From: Flavobacteriales bacterium | GTDB lineage: Bacteria > Bacteroidota > Bacteroidia > CAIKAF01 | DNA: 39,092 nt | Reading direction: 5' to 3' | Assembly: GCA_025451295.1 (NCBI GenBank) | Contig: JANWKQ010000033.1 | Span: forward strand, 1 to 39,092 | Part shown: one piece after another, positions 33,870 to 39,092 of the stretch | Layout of the letters: each line of letters opens with the position of its first letter | Numbering within the stretch: the stretch's first letter is position 1 | Notes under the pieces: generated by a model | Database searches by the model: none | What the model was told of the DNA's origin: nothing | Seen by the model: the letters and a program-made list of their open reading frames with translations, nothing else | Made by a program: the position numbers and the translations under genes

Positions 33870-35615
33870 ATGCTCATTACAGATAATCATAATAACTATA
33901 ATTCTTTCAGTGGAGAAAAAATATTGATTGGAAATGGTCATTTGATCTCAGGTAATGTATTGTCGGATGAAGCGATCACGGAGATCAATCGTCAAATGAA
34001 TGGCTACGAGATCAGGGCTGCGGAGGATATGATCACCGAGCTTCGTGCACTTTGTCAACTTAAGCCGGAGATCCAGGTGAACGCTAATCCGTTTTTGAAC
34101 ACCCGAAGCCAATTTGATATCCGATATTCTCTCTTATATCAGGATTTTAAAATCTATGTGCTGAAAAGAAATGTTTTTGACAGGATGCTGGAACTTGTTT
34201 CGGAAAAAGTGAAGGCCAAAGGTGATCAGATTGAATTTTATCTGCACAATGATTATCAGCTCCTGGCTGATCCGAAAAGAACGAGTTCGTTAACCATGAG
34301 TAGTAAGTTCTCATTCTATGGACCCACTCCTAAGGTCAGCCCCGTACTAAAGAATTTATATTATTCATTACATTCTTTTCTGCATACGTCTTGCCCTGTT
34401 AAAACCCAAAAAACGCATATTGCTTTGTTTGTTTTTGATATTGCGAGTGAGGTGGAAATTTTTGATACTTTTTTTAAGATCGTAGCGGAAAGAGAAGATC
34501 TTGAATTATCTATCATACAAATATCATCAGGTGTGCCTGCTCATAAAGTGGTAAGTGCTGCCAAATACGAGGGTGACAATATTCACTTTTTTGAATTCAA
34601 GGATTTTAAGTCACCCGTTCAAACAGATGATGTATCTTTCACCGGATGGCTGAATATGGTGGATCCATATTATGGTGATATTTTTGGAAAAGCACCTACG
34701 CGACACAATCTGGCAGTTTATTATGCTTTTGCCGCAAAATGCTTCAAGAGGATTCAACCCGATATTGCAGTGTATGCGAATACGGCGGAGGCGGGCAGGG
34801 CCATTAGTGATGTTGGTCGGACACTAAAGATTCCGGTCATCAACGTTGAATATGCATTGTTTACGGATGATGCCATTCATATGGAAAGTAATATTTTGTT
34901 TTCTGCCAGGGCTTGTATTGGAGAATCGGGGATCGGGATCTGGAAAAAAAGAAATGATCCTACTCCAAAACACGAGGCGATCGGATTCATCAAACTTGAT
35001 AAACCGCTCAGAAAAAGTGATGCGAAGAACTTTATCGGATCTTTGGGATTCGATCCGGCCTTACCCACCATATTTTTTGCAAGCACCTGGGCAGGAACAA
35101 ATGATCTTTATAACAAAGAGAAAATGACCATTGTGGAACGGTTGATTGACTTCTGTGAACAACAAAAGGTAAATATGATCATTAAAAAGCACCCAGCGGA
35201 GACTGATGGAAAACTGAATGAGCTGGTGAAAGGAAAAGGATCGGCGTTTGTAAAGGTTTTTGAACATGGTGAAATTGAATTGCAGGATGCACTACGGGCT
35301 TCAGAAATATTGATCACCCAAAATTCAAGTGTAAGTGCAGAAGCGATTTTTTATGGAAAACCAACAGTATTTATTAATCTTTCGCAAGGCCTTATCTGGC
35401 CTGAGTTATTTCCATTTATTGGGGAAGAGTTTATTTTTAATATCCGTGATCTGGCAGAACTTGAAAAAAGAATTACCTTCATATTGAAGAATTCAACCCT
35501 GATCAGCCAAAAGATGAGTGAACATGCAGGTAAATATTTGTTTAAGCCGGATGGAAATGCGTCTAAAAGGCTATTGGATCTATGTTTAAGATTGAAAAAT
35601 ATGTATGAATCTTAG
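33870..35615 (+). CDS. Large protein with C-terminal GT-B-like glycosyltransferase region
   Basis: I do not recognise the whole 581-residue protein. Its C-terminal half resembles GT-B enzymes of the CDP-glycerol phosphotransferase/capsule type: FFASTWAGT (402-410), IIKKHPAET (437-445) and ITQNSSVSAEAIFYGKPTVF (482-501), plus HNLAVYYAFAAKCFKRIQPD. About the first 180 residues match nothing I know; two blocks of charged helix are visible (33-62 and 101-117). No signal peptide or membrane helix is seen, so it is cytosolic. It is likely a glycan-building transferase, or a related phosphotransferase. It begins 3 bases after the flippase stop and overlaps the next gene by 11 bases. Confidence 0.65.
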   Translation: MLITDNHNNYNSFSGEKILIGNGHLISGNVLSDEAITEINRQMNGYEIRAAEDMITELRALCQLKPEIQVNANPFLNTRSQFDIRYSLLYQDFKIYVLKRNVFDRMLELVSEKVKAKGDQIEFYLHNDYQLLADPKRTSSLTMSSKFSFYGPTPKVSPVLKNLYYSLHSFLHTSCPVKTQKTHIALFVFDIASEVEIFDTFFKIVAEREDLELSIIQISSGVPAHKVVSAAKYEGDNIHFFEFKDFKSPVQTDDVSFTGWLNMVDPYYGDIFGKAPTRHNLAVYYAFAAKCFKRIQPDIAVYANTAEAGRAISDVGRTLKIPVINVEYALFTDDAIHMESNILFSARACIGESGIGIWKKRNDPTPKHEAIGFIKLDKPLRKSDAKNFIGSLGFDPALPTIFFASTWAGTNDLYNKEKMTIVERLIDFCEQQKVNMIIKKHPAETDGKLNELVKGKGSAFVKVFEHGEIELQDALRASEILITQNSSVSAEAIFYGKPTVFINLSQGLIWPELFPFIGEEFIFNIRDLAELEKRITFILKNSTLISQKMSEHAGKYLFKPDGNASKRLLDLCLRLKNMYES

Positions 35616-36540
35616 CATTATTATTCCTACGAAAGACAGGCCACCTGTTCTGCAGGAAACGCTTAACTGCCTTCAGAAAATTCTTTTGGCCAACACGAAT
35701 ATTGAGGCTATTGTAGTGAATGATTCACAGGAAACCGAGGTAGAATTTGAATCTCTTCCCAACCTTACGATCGTTAGGAATCCTAAAAAAGGAGTCGCTT
35801 CTGCCAGGAATTTTGGGGTTACACTCGCAAGGTCGGAACAAATACTTTTTATGGATGATGACATTAATGTGGATGAAACTCATATAAAACGGGCTTTGGA
35901 TTTTATTGATGCTCATCCGACCGACTGTTTGAATCTGGATTGGGTTTATCCACCGCTTTTACTATCCACCCTTCAGAAAAAAAAATTTGGGAGATTCATG
36001 ATAAAGAATGAACTCACCAGCATGAAAGGATGGGTAAAGGGTGTTGGATGGAATCCGGATGCATTTTATGAAACCAATTCCATGGCGAGTCATTTCCTGA
36101 TCATGAAAAAGTCTGTCTTCCATTCTATCGGTGGATACAATGAGAAATTTCCACATGCCGGCTTTGAAGATTATGATTTTCAGGAACGAATTAAAAAAAC
36201 CGGCATTAAAATATTCTGGGATACCCGATTTACAGTTTATCACAACGAGTTCGACAGAACGGAACCATTGAATTGGCTCAGAAGAGGTGAAAGGGCAGGA
36301 GAGACGAGAGGGGTGGCTGTAAAGATCTTTGGCTATAAAGAAAAAGATCCTGGATATTCAAAAACAAAAATGGCTATCTATCATTTGTTGGTTCCGTTCA
36401 GACCACTGGTGTATGCTCAGGCCTATCTGATCCCAAATCTTAAGATGTTTGATTTTTTATATAACAGATGGATGCATATTTTGGCTGGAACATACCATTT
36501 TGCCGGTTTTGGTAAAGTAAAATCCGCTCCATCACAATAA
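35605..36540 (+). CDS. Glycosyltransferase family 2 protein
   Basis: A 311-residue GT-A enzyme: SIIIPTKDR at 4-11, D40 in VVND, GVASARNFG (63-71), the metal-binding MDDD at 83-86 and the GFEDYDF acceptor/catalytic segment at 186-192. It should transfer a sugar from an activated nucleotide sugar to the growing oligosaccharide on the cytosolic face. The donor cannot be read. Start is the ATG at 35605, inside the end of the preceding gene. The following acyltransferase starts 6 bases after its stop. Confidence 0.9.
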   Translation: MNLSIIIPTKDRPPVLQETLNCLQKILLANTNIEAIVVNDSQETEVEFESLPNLTIVRNPKKGVASARNFGVTLARSEQILFMDDDINVDETHIKRALDFIDAHPTDCLNLDWVYPPLLLSTLQKKKFGRFMIKNELTSMKGWVKGVGWNPDAFYETNSMASHFLIMKKSVFHSIGGYNEKFPHAGFEDYDFQERIKKTGIKIFWDTRFTVYHNEFDRTEPLNWLRRGERAGETRGVAVKIFGYKEKDPGYSKTKMAIYHLLVPFRPLVYAQAYLIPNLKMFDFLYNRWMHILAGTYHFAGFGKVKSAPSQ

Positions 36541-36546
36541 GACTGT

Positions 36547-37686
36547 TTGGAAGGATCAAAAACATATTTCCGAAGCCTGGATGTGATCAGATTGATTGCT
36601 GCAACCATGGTGGTCCTTCAACATAGTTTTGCCGACTCCATTTCTCATATCTCCCCCAAAGGTTCTTTTTTCTACAACTTCTTATCCATTTTTTGTGATG
36701 GAAGTGCTGGCGTATCCCTTTTCTTTGTGTTAAGTGGTTTTCTCATTACGTATCTGTTGATCAAGGAATCTGAAAAAAATGGAAAAGTGAATGTGCTCTA
36801 TTTTTACACAAGACGGGTGCTTCGGATATGGCCACTTTATTTTACTGTCTTGATACTTGTCTTTCTTGTTTATCCGCTGGCCCGTGGATTTCTCAACGTA
36901 GGAATGGAATATTGCACAAGACCATGGATGTATTTTGTTTTCCTTGGAAATTTTGATCTCATTCAGGTATTTAAACATTGCACAGATGTTACCCTTTTAT
37001 CGCAGAACATTACCTGGTCAGTTGCCATAGAAGAACAGTTTTATCTTTTCTGGCCACTTGTTTTTTTTATAGCTCCTAAAAAGCTTTGGATCTATGTGAT
37101 GATCGGTTTGTTTGGTTTCTCCATTGTCTTTAAATGGATCTTTATTAAAGATGTTCCGGTACTGTATTTTCATACATTCTCGGTTCTATTTGAACTCGTC
37201 ATTGGTTCCATTGCAGCTTACCTTACCTTTTATAATACCAGATTTAAAGATTTTTTCAGGATAAAAGCCGGAATGAAGTTTTGTATCCTGGTGGGATGCA
37301 TTATTATACTAAAAATGCTTGGCGCCTATGAGGTTCTGGGTGTATATTCATACGGAGTATTTAAAAGTCTCTGTTCCGTCTTATTTGCTGGTTTGATCAC
37401 TGCACAGCTGGTGCTGAATGATCAATCTGCCTGGAGCTTTTCCAGGTTTTCACTGTTTTCGAAATGGGGAGTATTTACGTATGGTATCTACATGCTCCAT
37501 CCAATTGTATTGAATTTTGTAAGTTATTTCCTTCATCGGATCCATATAAGTCAAACCACCCTTTTCTTCGGGGTGCTGCAGTTTATCTGTTGTTTTACAT
37601 TAACCTTATTTGTTAGTTTTTTAAGTTATCGGTATTTTGAATCGTTTTTCCTGAAACTAAAACGAAAATTCACATTAATTTCGTAG
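36547..37686 (+). CDS. Acyltransferase family 3 membrane protein (second copy)
   Basis: A 379-residue polytopic protein with the acyltransferase-3 N-terminal motif FRSLDVIRLIAATMVVLQHS (8-27), His26 being the presumed catalytic residue, a second motif SVAIEEQFYLFWPL, and the C-terminal GVFTYGIYMLHPIVL block. The start is TTG; it is needed to keep the SLDVIR motif. It is distinct in sequence from the earlier acyltransferase in this cluster, so two separate acyl decorations are likely. The next gene starts 1 base after its stop. Confidence 0.87.
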   Translation: MEGSKTYFRSLDVIRLIAATMVVLQHSFADSISHISPKGSFFYNFLSIFCDGSAGVSLFFVLSGFLITYLLIKESEKNGKVNVLYFYTRRVLRIWPLYFTVLILVFLVYPLARGFLNVGMEYCTRPWMYFVFLGNFDLIQVFKHCTDVTLLSQNITWSVAIEEQFYLFWPLVFFIAPKKLWIYVMIGLFGFSIVFKWIFIKDVPVLYFHTFSVLFELVIGSIAAYLTFYNTRFKDFFRIKAGMKFCILVGCIIILKMLGAYEVLGVYSYGVFKSLCSVLFAGLITAQLVLNDQSAWSFSRFSLFSKWGVFTYGIYMLHPIVLNFVSYFLHRIHISQTTLFFGVLQFICCFTLTLFVSFLSYRYFESFFLKLKRKFTLIS

Positions 37687-37687
37687 A

Positions 37688-38806
37688 GTGAAAATTGTAT
37701 ATATCATATCAAAAATTGACAAGTCGATTGAATTTGAGAATACGGCTATTGGATTGAAAAAGGCGGGCTTTGATATGATTTTCATAAGTCTTTTTCCAAA
37801 TCCACCCTCCCAATTGAAAGGTTTTCTGGAAGAGCATGAAATTCCATGTTACGAGCTAAAATATACTTCCAAGTATCAATATTTTGGAATCCTCTACAGG
37901 ATTTACAAATTGCTTAAAAAAATAAAACCTGATATTGTTCATTGTCATCTGATCGATGCAACTGTGATAGGATTAAGAGCTGCTAAATACGCCGGGATTG
38001 AAAAAAGAATTTATACACGGCATCATTCCTCCTTTCATCACCAAAGCGCTCCACATGGTGTTAAATATGATAAATGGTCAAATCGTACCGCTTGCAAGGT
38101 GATCGCCGTGTCAAAAAAGGTAAAGGAAATTTTGATCAAACTCGAAGGTGTTCCGGCTGAAAAGATTGAAGTGGTGAACCATGGTATTTGGGTAAACGAC
38201 TTTGTGGCGGTAAAACCCACCAAGATCGGACCTGTGAACAATAAGTATAAGTTGGGAAACCATTTTCCTGTGATTGGTTCTGTATCCAGATACGATGAAT
38301 GGAAAGGTGTACAATACACCATTATGGCTTTTAAATTACTTCTGGAAGAATTTCCAAACGCCAAACTCATTCTGGCCAATTCGGGTAAGGGGAATTATGT
38401 AGAAACCATTGTTGCCCACCTGAAAGAACTTCCGGAAGATTCATATGTTGAAATTCCGTTTGAGAATGACGTAATGGCGCTTTATAAATGTATAGATCTA
38501 TTGGTGCATGTGCCCGTTGATGATCATTCGGAAGCATTCGGATTGGTTTATATTGAACCCATGGCAGCACATGTGCCTATTGTGGCCACCCGGTCAGGCA
38601 TCGGGAATGAGATCCTGGAGCATCTCAAAAATTCTTATGTAGTGGATTACCGTAGCCCGGCTGAAATAGCAGCCGGTGTTGCCTTTCTGATCAACAACCC
38701 GGATAAGGCCAAGGAGATGACCGCTGATGCATTTGAAATGGTCAACCAGAATTTTGGGTTTCATATGAAACTGGATGCCTTATCCAATATTTATAAATCG
38801 TTGTGA
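37688..38806 (+). CDS. Glycosyltransferase family 4 protein
   Basis: GT-B retaining glycosyltransferase of 372 residues. The N-terminal domain has the HCHLIDATVIGLRAAKYAG segment and RIYTRHHSSFHHQ; the donor-binding C-terminal domain has VIGSVSRYDEWKGVQYTI and the Glu-x7-Glu motif E282-E290 in SEAFGLVYIEP. The start is GTG at 37688 (MKIVYIISK). The stop overlaps the GTG of the next gene by GTGA. Donor and acceptor unknown. Confidence 0.92.
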   Translation: MKIVYIISKIDKSIEFENTAIGLKKAGFDMIFISLFPNPPSQLKGFLEEHEIPCYELKYTSKYQYFGILYRIYKLLKKIKPDIVHCHLIDATVIGLRAAKYAGIEKRIYTRHHSSFHHQSAPHGVKYDKWSNRTACKVIAVSKKVKEILIKLEGVPAEKIEVVNHGIWVNDFVAVKPTKIGPVNNKYKLGNHFPVIGSVSRYDEWKGVQYTIMAFKLLLEEFPNAKLILANSGKGNYVETIVAHLKELPEDSYVEIPFENDVMALYKCIDLLVHVPVDDHSEAFGLVYIEPMAAHVPIVATRSGIGNEILEHLKNSYVVDYRSPAEIAAGVAFLINNPDKAKEMTADAFEMVNQNFGFHMKLDALSNIYKSL

Positions 38807-39092
38807 GTTCGATCTCGGTTATCATACCAACCTATAACAGGGCGGACATCGTTTCACAAACGATCGACAGTTTTTTAAAACAAATCAACCAGGATTTTGA
38901 GGTGATCATTGTGGATGATGGAAGCACCGATAAGACCCGTCAGTTAGTGGAGGCTTATTTATCCGATCAGGTAAAATATTTTCACATTGGCAATAGCGAA
39001 AGGGGAGCGGCCAGAAATTATGGTGCCACGAAAGCACATGGTAAATTCCTGAATTTTTTTGATTCGGATGATATAGCTTTACCCAACCATAT
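38803..39092 (+). CDS. Glycosyltransferase family 2 protein, partial (runs off the window end)
   Basis: A GT-A domain starting at a GTG that overlaps the previous stop (GTGA): SVIIPTYNRADIVSQTIDSF, then VIIVDDGSTDKTR, GAARNYGATKAHGKFL and FFDSDDIALPNH. All GT2 hallmarks are present in order; about 96 residues are visible before the window ends, so the C-terminal part is missing. It shares the fold of the 35605 gene but is not a close copy. Confidence 0.9.
   Translation, partial: MSSISVIIPTYNRADIVSQTIDSFLKQINQDFEVIIVDDGSTDKTRQLVEAYLSDQVKYFHIGNSERGAARNYGATKAHGKFLNFFDSDDIALPNH

Overview
The window comes from a Bacteroidota (Bacteroidetes) chromosome. Evidence: ribosomal and core genes of Bacteroidetes type (L22 beginning MGARK, zinc-free L36 and S14), start codons mostly preceded by A/T-rich sequence rather than AGGAGG, several TAnnTTTG-type -7 promoter elements, an ExbB-ExbD-ExbD-TonB cluster, and intergenic repeats of kinds common in this phylum. 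Genus cannot be fixed from the sequence alone; no rRNA, tRNA, CRISPR array or transposase was seen.

Region 1 (1-13600, + strand) is the S10-spc-alpha ribosomal supercluster from rplW to rplQ: 23 large- and small-subunit protein genes plus secY, map, infA and rpoA, in canonical order, ending at a strong 13-bp intrinsic terminator. A perfect hairpin followed by a promoter-like element lies between rpmC and rpsQ and may divide the cluster into two transcription units. Two small repeat elements sit in the rpsK-rpsD and rpsD-rpoA spacers.

Region 2 (13600-18680, + strand) holds a membrane protein with a degenerate MtfA/M90-like domain, then tsaE, an alanine-dehydrogenase-family protein lacking both classical catalytic residues, a small DUF4258-like membrane protein and an M16 zinc protease.

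Region 3 (18657-24772, - strand) is read right to left: exbB, exbD, exbD, tonB, an intrinsic terminator, then a small membrane protein, a PstS-like lipoprotein and a TPR protein, ending at another terminator. This is an energy-transduction module for TonB-dependent outer-membrane transport, with an accessory phosphate-binding-like lipoprotein and a TPR protein.

Region 4 (25038-39092, + strand, running off the end) is a surface polysaccharide or glycan cluster: gmd and fcl (GDP-L-fucose), a PseF-like CMP-nonulosonate synthetase, a HisH-like/HisF-like/N-acetyl sugar amidotransferase trio expected to install an acetamidino group, two acyltransferase-3 membrane proteins, a PhyH-type dioxygenase carrying a nine-G tract, a Wzx-like flippase, a poorly recognisable GT-B-like protein, and GT2, GT4 and partial GT2 glycosyltransferases. 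From pseF onward the genes overlap or abut and many use GTG or TTG starts, as in one tightly coupled operon. Together they suggest a fucose-containing glycan with an acetamidino-modified, possibly nonulosonic, sugar. The clearest unusual points are the HisF-like protein with Phe at the catalytic Asp11 position, the Ald-like and MtfA-like proteins missing catalytic residues, the poly-G tract, and the terminator/promoter inside the ribosomal cluster.
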